From Methylomonas sp. (GTDB lineage: Bacteria > Pseudomonadota > Gammaproteobacteria > Methylococcales > Methylomonadaceae), in the NCBI RefSeq assembly GCF_023228165.1, contig NZ_JALOBS010000004.1:13843-77842 (forward strand): a DNA stretch of 64,000 nt. Reading direction: 5' to 3'. Below the pieces are notes generated by a model, which saw nothing but the letters and a program-made list of their open reading frames with translations, was not told the DNA's origin and did not search any database. Positions 1-8,270 of this stretch are shown here, in pieces. Each line of letters opens with the position of its first letter. Within the stretch, counting starts at the first letter, position 1. The position numbers and the translations under genes are program-made.

Positions 1-414
1 TTTCGCGATGCCTTGCAGTTTTTCTAGTCGAAAAACCGCCCGGCGCTACGGCTTCCAGGGACTACTCAACCTTCACTCGCTACCGCATCGTTTCCAAGGT
101 TTCGCAGCGAATGAATTGCGGCTATTATCAAGGCTGAAATTTACCGGTATTGCTAAAGTGAACTGAAGTTTCCCAGTTTTAGTGGGGGCATCAGGGCACG
201 TAGGGATATATTTGATAGGGTTTGCTACAGTTTACGCAAACCCTATTAAAAATCGCCACTTCCCAATGGTTGCGGCAACCAGTCTCACCAATTTCTGGGA
301 AACATCAGTAAAGGGTATATGCGCCTCATGAATTCAAGTAATAAGCGCATAACCCACCAACTTTTTAGCATCCATGCTGGAAAATTATCATAAACCACCC
401 GTTCCATGAACCAA
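1..414. other. Gene-poor left edge with a perfect hairpin
   Basis: I see no supportable gene here. A short frame is open from the left edge to about position 166, but it matches nothing I recognise. The clear structure is a perfect 11-bp inverted repeat, 215-225 against 236-246 (ATAGGGTTTGC / GCAAACCCTAT), with a 10-base loop. It lies downstream of the minus-strand DUF2024 gene and could end its transcript, but there is no T-run on that side, so a standard intrinsic terminator is not proven. Confidence 0.4.
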
Positions 415-678
415 CTAGGCCTCTGGGCAGCCTTCCATCTTGTAGATGTAAAAGCCATGCTGCCGGATATCGTCAATGACATTTGTCGGTGCTTTCTGGC
501 TGTGACAAAAGCGACATTCGTTACTGGAGACCTGCGCAGCCGTTTCATTAATGGAATCCAGCCATTTTTTGGCATAGCCAATGGCCTTTTCTTGGTTATT
601 TTCGGATGTAAACACATCAAAGTGCATGGTATGGCCATCGCTAGCGGTGACATAAGTATCGAAAACATGAATTTCCAT
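415..678 (-). CDS. DUF2024 family protein
   Basis: An 87-residue soluble protein. The opening MEIHVFDTYVTASDGHTMHFDVFT pattern is split here as 'EIHVFDTYV' followed by 'GHTMHFDVFT', and with the later CRFCHSQ segment it is typical of the DUF2024 family, which has no established function. A strong ribosome binding site (AGGAGGAACGT) sits directly before the ATG, which fixes the start. The CxxCH here (C-R-F-C-H, about residues 56-60) lies in a protein without a signal peptide, so a covalent c-type haem is unlikely. It is followed downstream only by the hairpin at 215-246 and appears monocistronic. Confidence 0.8.
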   Translation of the reverse strand: MEIHVFDTYVTASDGHTMHFDVFTSENNQEKAIGYAKKWLDSINETAAQVSSNECRFCHSQKAPTNVIDDIRQHGFYIYKMEGCPEA

Positions 679-704
679 ACGTTCCTCCTTTCGGTGCTGG
701 AATT

Positions 705-950
705 TTATCTGGGATTGAAGATCATTATTCCCATAATGTTGTATTTTAATTTTGAACGATTACGCCCGACTGAACAATAATGACCATCTGATACTTTTTG
801 CTTCAACCAGTACAAAAAATACACACAGATGATGAATAAGCAGACGGTCAAAGTGGTTGCTAAATCATCGGTTTGCGCGGGTACATCACCTAGCGGCATG
901 AACGAAGATTTGATAAGGCTAGGGCGATGGTTCGAATGCGACACAGCCAT
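705..950 (-). CDS. Small putative membrane protein (uncertain)
   Basis: An 81-residue reading frame with one hydrophobic stretch (about residues 33-49, TVCLFIICVYFLYWLK) after a polar N-terminus. That topology would give a single-span membrane protein. A purine-rich TAGGGGGTAGT precedes the ATG at a workable distance. I recognise no family. It ends 26 bp before the DUF2024 start on the same strand and begins about 20 bp from the left end of the IS3 copy. Coding status is uncertain; it could also be a chance frame. Confidence 0.35.
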   Translation of the reverse strand: MAVSHSNHRPSLIKSSFMPLGDVPAQTDDLATTLTVCLFIICVYFLYWLKQKVSDGHYCSVGRNRSKLKYNIMGIMIFNPR

Positions 951-969
951 ACTACCCCCTAAGTCACAA

Positions 970-984
970 TAGTGGTCGCCTCAA
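970..984 (+). repeat. Left inverted repeat of the IS3 copy
   Basis: TAGTGGTCGCCTCAA, matching the right end in 12 of 15 positions when reversed and complemented. Confidence 0.6.
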
Positions 985-1017
985 ATTTTTAGAACCCTTT
1001 AAATTTGAGATAAAAAA

Positions 1018-2389
1018 ATGATTACTCCGAAAAAACAGTATTCTGACGAGTTCAGAGAGCAAGCCCCGGCGAATGGTTATAGTCGTGGCAAGCGCCGCCA
1101 CGATTAGCGTCCTGAAGAACGCTTGCTGGCACTCCATGAAAGGCATGGTTTGACCGACGAGGCCCTGAATGCCTAGTGTCGGCAACGTGGACATTTGCAT
1201 ATCAACAAGCGCAGCGGAAAGGCGACTTTTGTGCTGTCACCCGCTCCCGTTCAGGCGGCGATAACAGCCCAACCCTGCGCAGTCTGAAAGCCGAGAATCA
1301 ACGCCAGGAACGCGAACTCAATCGTAGGCACAAAGCCTTGGCTGATGCCGCGGCCCGCCAAGACCAGGCCAGTGCCGTGTTGGATTTGAGTCCGCGCAAC
1401 TTGCAACGTTGGCAAGCCGGTGAAACCCTGAGCGAAGACCAGCGGCCGCAGCGGCAATACACCCCGCCGCATACGCTGACCGAGGCCGTGCGAGCCGCAA
1501 TCCTGGTCCGTGGCCAATGCCGCTGAATTTGCGGATTTGCCACCCAGCCAGATCGTCCCGCTCCTGGCCGATCAAGGCATATATTTGGTGTCGGAATCGA
1601 CGATCTATCGCATACTGAAAGCCGCCTAGCAACTGAAAAATCGCCGCAATGAACGCCCCAGTCAACCGCGTACCAAGCCCAAAGCACTGAACGCTGCCGC
1701 GCCCAATCAACTCTACAGCTGGGACATTACCTATCTTGCGACCGCTATCAAAGGCCAGTTCTACTATCTCTACCTGTTCCTCGATATTTTCAGTCGCCAG
1801 ATCGTCGGCTGGCAGGTATTTGAGGCAGAAAGCAGCCGATACGCCAGCGAGCTGTTACGGGATATTTATTGGCACGAAGGTCTGCGACCTGGGCAAGTCA
1901 TCCTGCATTCCGATAACGGTAGCCCTATACCCAAAGGGTACAAGTAAAAGGCGCCACCATGCTGGCCACCCTGCAACTGCTGGGCATCTGCCCTCACTCA
2001 GTCGACCGGCGGTAAGCAATGATAATCCGTACTCGGAATCGCTGTTCAAAACCTTGAAATATCACCCGCAATACCCGTTAAAACCGTTTGCAGACCTAGT
2101 CGCCGCCCGGCAGTGGGTGGCCGACTTGGGGCAATGGTACAACCACGAACATCGACATAGCGCCATTGCTTTTGTGACCCCGGCCCAACGCCATGCCGGA
2201 TTGGACGAGGCGCTGTTGAATCAACGCAGCGCGCTCTATGAAAATGCCCGCAGCCAAAATCCGCGGCGCTGGAGTCAAAGTACCCGCAACTGGAACAGAA
2301 TCCATACCGTGCATTTAAATCCAGATCATGCCGAAACCCAAAACAACTCGACCCAGGAAGTCGCTGTACCAGACAAATTAGCCGCATAA
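1018..2389 (+). pseudogene. IS3-family transposase, inactivated
   Basis: The first part (from ATG 1018, MITPKKQYSDEFREQ) resembles the OrfA helix-turn-helix protein and has in-frame stops at 1105 and 1174. The coiled-coil region (ENQRQERELNRRHKALAD) is in another frame. A further shift at about 1510 leads to the OrfB helper domain, which has a stop at 1627. The integrase core then shows SWDITYL (first D), LHSDNGSP (second D) and SNDNPYSESLFKTLK (E). Between the second and third acidic residues, about 17 extra bases near 1926-1943 break the frame. The C-terminal part reads to 2389. At least six lesions indicate an old copy. Confidence 0.8.
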
Positions 2390-2398
2390 AATTTTACA

Positions 2399-2413
2399 TT
2401 GAGGTGACAACCA
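2399..2413 (-). repeat. Right inverted repeat of the IS3 copy
   Basis: Reads TGGTTGTCACCTCAA on the minus strand, paired with 970-984. It lies just past the transposase stop. Confidence 0.6.
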
Positions 2414-2468
2414 GCTTGAAATTTTCCGCTTACAACTGGATAGACAGCGGCTTGATATAGCCAGGACT

Positions 2469-4076
2469 TTAACGTTTGAATTGCTCGACCAGTTGATTCA
2501 AACGGTCGGCTAATTGCACCAATTCATTGCTGGCTGCGTTGGTTTGCTCCGCGTCATTGGCAGTGCGGTCGGTCAGGTGACTGATATTGGCCACGCTTTG
2601 GCTGACATGTTGCGCCACCTGATTTTGATTGTCGGCGGCTTCCGCCATTTGTGCATTCAACCGGCGGATATGCGTGACGCGCTCGGCAATCAGGCTCAAA
2701 CCTTCGTCGGCACTCTGTACCTGAGAGCGGCGCTGTTCGGCGCTTTCTTTGGCATTCTCCATCACGGCCACGGCATCCTTGGCTTCGTGTTGCAGCTGGG
2801 CGATGATTTTTTCGATTTCTTCGGTGGCTTGATGTGAACGGGTGGCCAGGGTTCTAACCTCATCGGCTACCACGGCAAATCCGCGGCCTTGTTCGCCGGC
2901 TCGGGCGGCTTCGATAGCGGCATTTAACGCCAATAAATTGGTTTGTTCCGCCAGGCCTTTAATTACATCCAGTACGGCGCCTACGCCTTTGCTTTTCTCG
3001 TCCAAGCGTTTGATGACATCCGAAGCGCGTTCAATCTCCGAGACCAGTTCGTAAATACCATCGATGGCATTTTTCGTGGTGGCGGCACCGCTAGCTGCTT
3101 GGTGATCGGCCTCAATGGAGGCTTGCGAAGCGCCGCCGGCACCGGCACGTACGTCGCGTACCGAGGATTCCAGTTGCTGTATGGCTTGCAATACCGATTC
3201 GGTTTCATGGCGTTGCTGTTTGGCCGCTTCGGTCGTTTGTCGGGCTACGCCGGATATTTTTGATGTGGCTTTGCTCAGTTGCTGACTGGTTTCGGAAACA
3301 TGGCATAAACTGGTGGCGAAATTGTTCAGCATGGCGTTGAAGGAGGTGCTGAGCTGGCCGATTTCATCGTTCGAGTTGATCGTCAGCCGTTTACGTAAAT
3401 CGGCGTTTTGGCTAATCAGATTCATGGTGTCGCGGATTTCATTTAAGGGATTGACGACAATCTTACGCATCAGTAAGGTAATTAACAGCATTCCGGCTAT
3501 GAACAGACCGCCGGCAATGGCGCTGGCTATGGCGAAATTCTGATTGATCGTATCGTGCAGGCGGATCAATGAATAATTGACGCGTACCGCACCCAGTATG
3601 GTGCCTTCCGAGACGGCATGGCATGTTAGACAGTTGGTGCCCTTAAAATTGCTGCTGGCGACGATGGGCTCGACAACGACGATGCTGTCGCCACTTTCGC
3701 TACTGATTTGTTTGCTGACGGCCTTGCCGGATAATGCGCTTTGATCCAGATTGTCAATAGGAAGTTGTTCGTCCGAACCGGGTCCAAAGCTATCGACAAT
3801 GGCTTTGCCTCGAATCAAGCGGGCGTCCATAACGTCGTCGTGCGAGCGAATTTTTTCGCGCAGAACGTGGCTTTGGGTCATGGAGCCGGATAGCATCATG
3901 GCATTTAGTCCGTCAAAATAGCTGTTGGCTATGTCGCGGGCTTTCTCGGTGGCCATGGCTTGCGCCATTTGTTTTTGCCTGTCGACCATAAACAGCAGGC
4001 TGACGGACATTAACAACAGGAAAACACTGGCAATGCTTAGCAGAATTTTGGTTTGAATGGAGGTGGGGTTATCCAT
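2469..4076 (-). CDS. Methyl-accepting chemotaxis protein with a haem c motif
   Basis: A 535-residue receptor that would signal to CheA. It has a first membrane span (about 9-30), a periplasmic region of about 150 residues, a second span (about 181-203), a HAMP linker (about 204-257) and a long MCP signalling domain; the hairpin tip is recognisable as AEQTNLLALNAAIEAARAGE. The periplasmic part contains GTNCLTCH (C149, C152, H153) next to the second span, a c-type haem attachment motif. A redox, oxygen or other gas signal is therefore likely (inference). It is the last gene of the ba3 oxidase cluster, 57 bp after the membrane cytochrome gene. Confidence 0.93.
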   Translation of the reverse strand: MDNPTSIQTKILLSIASVFLLLMSVSLLFMVDRQKQMAQAMATEKARDIANSYFDGLNAMMLSGSMTQSHVLREKIRSHDDVMDARLIRGKAIVDSFGPGSDEQLPIDNLDQSALSGKAVSKQISSESGDSIVVVEPIVASSNFKGTNCLTCHAVSEGTILGAVRVNYSLIRLHDTINQNFAIASAIAGGLFIAGMLLITLLMRKIVVNPLNEIRDTMNLISQNADLRKRLTINSNDEIGQLSTSFNAMLNNFATSLCHVSETSQQLSKATSKISGVARQTTEAAKQQRHETESVLQAIQQLESSVRDVRAGAGGASQASIEADHQAASGAATTKNAIDGIYELVSEIERASDVIKRLDEKSKGVGAVLDVIKGLAEQTNLLALNAAIEAARAGEQGRGFAVVADEVRTLATRSHQATEEIEKIIAQLQHEAKDAVAVMENAKESAEQRRSQVQSADEGLSLIAERVTHIRRLNAQMAEAADNQNQVAQHVSQSVANISHLTDRTANDAEQTNAASNELVQLADRLNQLVEQFKR

Positions 4077-4133
4077 GAGTGCTCGCTATCAAGTTTGGAT
4101 ATAAATAATCTTTCAGTATCAAGAATAGTGCAA

Positions 4134-4925
4134 TTAGTCCCGCATGATGGCATTGCGGCGGTCTGATTGTTTCAATATGCCGCCCAGTATCCACATTTGA
4201 TACATGGAGACCGACCACATAAAGGCAAAAGAAATACCCAGGCCAAAGCCGGCAACAATGACCAGCCAGGCGAAATGCGGATTCAATTTGGTTAGCCACC
4301 AGGATGCTATGTCGATCAATAAAAACAGATAAGGCATAACGATGGCCGGATACTTGTAGCAACAGGGCACTCCGGTGCTAAAACTGAAGATGAGGCCGAC
4401 AAACATAAAGATAAAACTGATCCCGAATAAATGAATATGCGAAAGCCGGGTCAGCGACTGAAACGTGGCGCCTTCGCTGGATTCGGCCACTTTTTGCAGA
4501 TTCGCGAATTGAGCAAAATCCGGTATGGAACCCGCGCCGGCGTTATGGCACATCAGGCAGTTTTTTTCGACTATGGGTTTGATATTGGTGTCGTAATCCT
4601 GTTCCGATGCGCCATCTCGCACCCATTGAATGATTTTGAAACGGTCATCGTCCGGGGCATTGAATTTCATGGAACCGTTCAGTTTGGATTCTAAAACCGA
4701 GCCGGAACGGTCGCCGTAATAACTGTAAACAATATCGTTTAATGACAAACCGAATTTTCCATCCGCCATGCCGTGGGTAAACAGAATTTGAATTAGCGCC
4801 ATGATGTATCCGGCGGCGATGGTAGTCAGATAGCCGGTGAATAATAATTTGATCGAGGTGCCGAAACTGATCAGATTGGCGCCTTTGTAGGCATATTTAA
4901 CAGGGACGTTGCATTCAGAAGACAT
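4134..4925 (-). CDS. Membrane protein with one haem c motif, oxidase-associated
   Basis: Taken from the ATG at 4925 (263 residues); the frame also extends to a TTG at 4973, but that start has no support. The protein has an N-terminal membrane span (about 24-50), a periplasmic loop with KNCLMCHNAG (C123, C126, H127; one covalent haem c) and three or four further C-terminal spans. Such proteins occur beside ba3-type oxidases and may carry electrons towards them; no biochemical role is known to me. It lies 82 bp after the dihaem cytochrome c gene and before the haem chemoreceptor, all on one strand. Confidence 0.8.
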   Translation of the reverse strand: MSSECNVPVKYAYKGANLISFGTSIKLLFTGYLTTIAAGYIMALIQILFTHGMADGKFGLSLNDIVYSYYGDRSGSVLESKLNGSMKFNAPDDDRFKIIQWVRDGASEQDYDTNIKPIVEKNCLMCHNAGAGSIPDFAQFANLQKVAESSEGATFQSLTRLSHIHLFGISFIFMFVGLIFSFSTGVPCCYKYPAIVMPYLFLLIDIASWWLTKLNPHFAWLVIVAGFGLGISFAFMWSVSMYQMWILGGILKQSDRRNAIMRD

Positions 4926-5007
4926 AAAAATTCCGCGAATGAGGTTGCAATCAGAATAGGCCAAGCGGGCCAAGCAGAGCCCGCTTGGAGTTTAGCGGCA
5001 GCAGGTA

Positions 5008-5655
5008 TTAATTCCTGATGTTTTGATAGTAAAAACCCAGTTCTTCGATTTCCTGGTCGCTTAAGGTTTTTGCAATTAAACGCATACGGCGATAGATGTC
5101 GTTATGGCGTTCGCCGTTTTTGAACGCATTTAATGTGGCGGAGGTGTATGCCGCATTTTGACCGGACAAGCCGGGCATATCCATGACTTGTCCCTTGCCG
5201 TCGCTGCCGTGACAGACTTCGCAAGGTGGCAATACCCGGTCACGGCTGCCTTTTTTCACCAAGTTCTCGGCTTTTTCGTACACCATGGGGCTGCGGGACT
5301 GGAAGGCGGGCGGTTGAGAAGCAAACCAAGCCGCCAAGTCGGCGGCGTCCTGTTGGCTTAGCCCTTGGGCAATCGCATTCATCATCGGATCTTGGCGATC
5401 ACCGTTACTATAATCTTGTAGCTGTTTATAGAGGTAAGTCGCTAGTTGTCCCGCCAATGAAGGATTGTTAGGTGAAATACTGATACCTTTTTCACCATGG
5501 CAGCCGCTACAGGTTTTGGACAGTTGCTCGCCTTTGGTCGGGTCGCCTGCCTTGACGAAATTGAGTTGATCCGCTGTCCATGCCACTTGCGAAGAAGGCT
5601 GGGCGGAAGCGTAAATCGGCAGACAAAGTGCCGCGGTTAGTATGATTTTTTTCAT
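5008..5655 (-). CDS. Dihaem cytochrome c (c4-like)
   Basis: A 215-residue exported protein. The start is the ATG at 5655, which begins a clean signal peptide (MKKIILTAALCLPIYASA) and lies just past the stop of the oxidase subunit I gene. The longer frame upstream is the out-of-frame end of that gene. Two haem sites are visible: CSGCH (C49, C52, H53) and CEVCH (C145, C148, H149), in two similar cytochrome domains as in cytochrome c4. It is the likely periplasmic electron donor to the ba3-type oxidase encoded just upstream (inference from position). Confidence 0.9.
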   Translation of the reverse strand: MKKIILTAALCLPIYASAQPSSQVAWTADQLNFVKAGDPTKGEQLSKTCSGCHGEKGISISPNNPSLAGQLATYLYKQLQDYSNGDRQDPMMNAIAQGLSQQDAADLAAWFASQPPAFQSRSPMVYEKAENLVKKGSRDRVLPPCEVCHGSDGKGQVMDMPGLSGQNAAYTSATLNAFKNGERHNDIYRRMRLIAKTLSDQEIEELGFYYQNIRN

Positions 5656-5657
5656 GA

Positions 5658-7277
5658 TCAGACCCCCCATCTGCCTGAACCAAAGGTTTCCATCAAGAAG
5701 AATTGCAAAATCGGATAGCCGAATGCAATCAGCATGAATACCGCAATCACGATGTTCCACACCTTAAAACTGTTCAGGTATTCGGGTAGATCGGTTGGGG
5801 CATGAATCGGCTCGGCGTATTCGATTTCACCTTGATAGGTTTCGGTGCCGATCTGAGTTTTATATAGATTGTAAATCAGCAAGCCTGATGAGTAGAGCAG
5901 TACCGCACCGCCGAAAATCATGATGGCTTCATAGGGTTCCCAGGACAGAGTCAGTAGGTTGTTGTAATTCACACTATCGATCCGGCGGGGTTGGCCCAAC
6001 AAGCCTAAAATATGCCAGGGCGTGGTCATGATCATCATGCCGATAAACCAAGTCCACAGCTGAGTAAGCGCCAGGGATTTGCAATATAACGGTTTACCAC
6101 TCAACACGGGCCAAAAATAATAGGCTATCCCGAAGTACATGATGACGGTTGTGCCGCCAAAGATCAGATGAAAGTGGCCGGGTACCCAGGCGGTGTTGTG
6201 CACCATGGCGTTCATCGCGTAACTGGCATTGATCAGTCCGCCGAAGCCGCCTAGTATCAACATCAGCAAGCCTAGAACCATGGCCAGTACCATGGGATTG
6301 GTCCAGGGCAGGGCGGCGATCCAGCCAAACAGGCCTTTGCCGCCATTCAAGCGGCCGGCTATCTCCAGCGAGGCAATCACGGTAAAGCCGGTGATGAACG
6401 TCGGCAAGGTTACTATAAAGGTGCCGACACCATGTAACAGCTTCCAGCCGTGGCTTTGTTCGGGGTCCATGTACAGATGGTGGAAACCGATGGGCAGACT
6501 GAAAACCACCAATAAAATGAAGGCTGCCCGGGCCATTTCATCGCTAAACAAAAAGCCGCCGGCCTGCTTGGGTACCAGGCAGTAAAACGCCGTATAGGTG
6601 GGTATCAGCCAGAAATACACGATAGGATGCAAGGTCCAGGCGAATAGCGTTCTCGCCAAACCGTCGTCGATAGTGTCTACCCAGCCCAAGGCCCATGGAA
6701 TCAACTGAAACAGTACCTCCATCGCGACTCCGGCACTGGTCCACAGCCATAAAATGGCATTGGCCGTGGTCGCGAACATTGCCAACGGCACCGGTTGGCC
6801 GGGATTGGCATTCTTCCACTGCACGTGCATCACGATCATGGACACGCACCAGAACCAAGAGCCGACAACCAGCAAGGTGGCGCCTATGTAAAACATCGGA
6901 TGGGCTTTCATCGGCGGATAAAAGGTGTACAGCACCGAGGCCGCGCCGCCCAATAACGGCAATGCCGCCATAACGACGCCGGTCAATGCCACCCAGAAAC
7001 CCGTCCAGGCGAAAGTTTTATTCCATACCGGTAGCTTTAGGCTGCTGGTGGCGACGTAATATCCGAAGCCCATGATGAAAAAGGTAGTCAGTACAAAACC
7101 CATTAATACCCCGTGGGTGCTGACCGATGCGTAATAAACTTCGCGCGATTCCAGAAAACCGAAAAAGCCGCTACGCTCGACGACTTGATAAAGGCCCATC
7201 ACGGCGGCTAAGGCAAACGCGCCGAACGCCACCCATAAATGCACCAGCGCTAATTTTTTCTCCATAGCATTATTCAT
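5658..7277 (-). CDS. cbaA: ba3-type (B-family) cytochrome c oxidase subunit I
   Basis: A 539-residue, strongly hydrophobic catalytic subunit with about 13 spans that reduces O2 to water and pumps protons. Visible active-site features: STHGVLMG (low-spin haem ligand), TLHPIVYFWLIP (CuB His and the cross-linked Tyr of B-type enzymes), HHLYMDP (two CuB His) and GHFHLIFGG (high- and low-spin haem ligands). The HPIVYFW version and the overall length place it with Thermus ba3-like oxidases rather than aa3 or cbb3. It overlaps the subunit II gene by 8 bp and ends 2 bp before the cytochrome c start. B-type oxidases have high oxygen affinity. Confidence 0.93.
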   Translation of the reverse strand: MNNAMEKKLALVHLWVAFGAFALAAVMGLYQVVERSGFFGFLESREVYYASVSTHGVLMGFVLTTFFIMGFGYYVATSSLKLPVWNKTFAWTGFWVALTGVVMAALPLLGGAASVLYTFYPPMKAHPMFYIGATLLVVGSWFWCVSMIVMHVQWKNANPGQPVPLAMFATTANAILWLWTSAGVAMEVLFQLIPWALGWVDTIDDGLARTLFAWTLHPIVYFWLIPTYTAFYCLVPKQAGGFLFSDEMARAAFILLVVFSLPIGFHHLYMDPEQSHGWKLLHGVGTFIVTLPTFITGFTVIASLEIAGRLNGGKGLFGWIAALPWTNPMVLAMVLGLLMLILGGFGGLINASYAMNAMVHNTAWVPGHFHLIFGGTTVIMYFGIAYYFWPVLSGKPLYCKSLALTQLWTWFIGMMIMTTPWHILGLLGQPRRIDSVNYNNLLTLSWEPYEAIMIFGGAVLLYSSGLLIYNLYKTQIGTETYQGEIEYAEPIHAPTDLPEYLNSFKVWNIVIAVFMLIAFGYPILQFFLMETFGSGRWGV

Positions 7278-7794
7278 GAGTTGCTCCCCCTTGATTGTTC
7301 ATGTCGGCCCACTGCGCTTTACTGACGACTTTCAGATTGCTCCACATGTGCGCATGGCCCATGCCGCAATATTCGTTACATAGCAGTGGATAATCGCCGG
7401 TGTGGTGGAGCACGGTATTTACCTGCGCAACATAACCGGGCACGATCATGGTGCTCATGTTGGTCATCGGAATGTGAACGCCATGGATGACGTCGAGGCT
7501 GACCCAGCGAAAAGTCAGGCTGGTTTCGGCCGGCAATACCATGGTTTTGGGATAAAAACCGTAACGCCCGGCTACCATACGGACGGTAATGCTGCCGTCG
7601 GGATTACGCTGTGGGCCGAGATTATCTTCGGCAAATTCTTCGGAAAGGTGTAGCCGAGCCGAGTCGATGGTTTCCACATTGCTGGGTGCGTGAATACCGT
7701 GAAACAATGCAGATCCCAGTATTATCGCAACAAATAGGCCGGCAATACCTAGTGAAATACCGGCCCATTTTTTTTCTAGTCGATCGATATGCAT
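7270..7794 (-). CDS. cbaB: ba3-type cytochrome c oxidase subunit II (CuA)
   Basis: A 174-residue protein with one N-terminal anchor (about 11-33) and a periplasmic cupredoxin domain. The CuA ligands are all present: H104, then C139, E141, C143, H147 and M150 in CNEYCGMGHAHM. The 35-residue step from the first His to the first Cys agrees with the Thermus ba3 subunit. It receives electrons from cytochrome c and passes them to subunit I. It overlaps the subunit I gene by 8 bp, so the two are probably translationally coupled. Confidence 0.93.
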   Translation of the reverse strand: MHIDRLEKKWAGISLGIAGLFVAIILGSALFHGIHAPSNVETIDSARLHLSEEFAEDNLGPQRNPDGSITVRMVAGRYGFYPKTMVLPAETSLTFRWVSLDVIHGVHIPMTNMSTMIVPGYVAQVNTVLHHTGDYPLLCNEYCGMGHAHMWSNLKVVSKAQWADMNNQGGATHE

Positions 7795-7803
7795 GATAGC
7801 CCC

Positions 7804-7956
7804 CTAGCCGATATGGCCGCGGGGTAAAAACACCCCGTAGTACATCAGTAACCAGGCGATGACCATGCCGCCGCCGACAATCAACATTAACGCCCAGGTG
7901 CCGACAGGCGAGCTTGCCAGGATTTTTTTGCGCTCTTCTTCGCTAACCGAATTCAT
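7804..7956 (-). CDS. Small single-span subunit of the ba3-type oxidase
   Basis: A 50-residue frame easily missed by length cut-offs. It starts MNSVSEEERKKIL, has one membrane span (about 20-40) and ends LPRGHIG. The ribosome binding site AGAGGAAAGGAT is strong and the stop lies 9 bp before the subunit II start. Thermus ba3 has a comparable one-helix subunit IIa, which makes this a plausible structural subunit and the first gene of the cluster. The assignment rests on position and topology, not on sequence identity I can state. Confidence 0.75.
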   Translation of the reverse strand: MNSVSEEERKKILASSPVGTWALMLIVGGGMVIAWLLMYYGVFLPRGHIG

Positions 7957-8270
7957 ATCCTTTCCTCTTGTATGCATGATAATTAGGAATCAAGTGGCAA
8001 GAAACGGCTGGAACAGCTTAAAGCAAATCATTCTTGGTGATGACTTTACCATTTCATTGCTGGGGCAATCATACAGCCAAGCTCTTGCTAATCCAAAAGA
8101 AACTATTAAGGTTTTTATAAGCTTGTGTGGGGTTTTTACAGGAAAGTAATGGGTCAGGTTTTATTAGGCGCTTGTCACCTGAGCGGTTTGAGAGCGTTTA
8201 GAGATATTTGTAGTTTAAATTTAACGTAATAAACGTTGTGGGCAAGCCGGTGGAATTGTTATCAACATTA
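7957..8270. other. Intergenic leader of the oxidase cluster
   Basis: No gene supported. It holds a sigma-54-like box for the minus-strand oxidase genes (8064-8080). A TGT and an ACA at 8124 and 8138 are separated by 11 bases, one more than the NifA enhancer rule, so I do not call an enhancer. The methyltransferase stop lies at the right boundary. Confidence 0.5.
8064..8080 (-). promoter_or_regulatory. Possible sigma-54 promoter of the ba3 oxidase cluster
   Basis: On the minus strand this reads TTGGCTGTATGATTGCC: TTGGC at -24 and TTGC at -12 with correct spacing. The start of transcription would fall near 8053, about 97 bases before the small-subunit ATG. The centre deviates from consensus and no matching enhancer is evident, so this remains a candidate. 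Confidence 0.35.

Larger units (their letters stand above)
970..2413 (+). mobile_element. Degenerate IS3-family insertion sequence
   Basis: The element runs between imperfect inverted ends: TAGTGGTCGCCTCAA at 970-984, and on the other strand TGGTTGTCACCTCAA at 2413-2399 (12 of 15 identical). Both continue into A/T-rich sequence. Inside lies an IS3-type transposase region with a D-D-E integrase core, broken by stops and frameshifts, so the copy cannot move by itself. I see no clear target duplication: the three bases flanking the ends are CAA and GCT. It separates the DUF2024 side from the chemoreceptor gene. Confidence 0.75.

Noticed and set aside
8124..8140. TGT and ACA pair upstream of the possible oxidase sigma-54 box
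   Set aside because: The two triplets are 11 bases apart (or 9 with the overlapping TGT), not the 10 required by NifA, so I do not call an enhancer.
7859..8149. 96-codon plus-strand frame over the oxidase leader
   Set aside because: It is antisense to the well-supported 50-residue oxidase subunit and lacks protein-like features.
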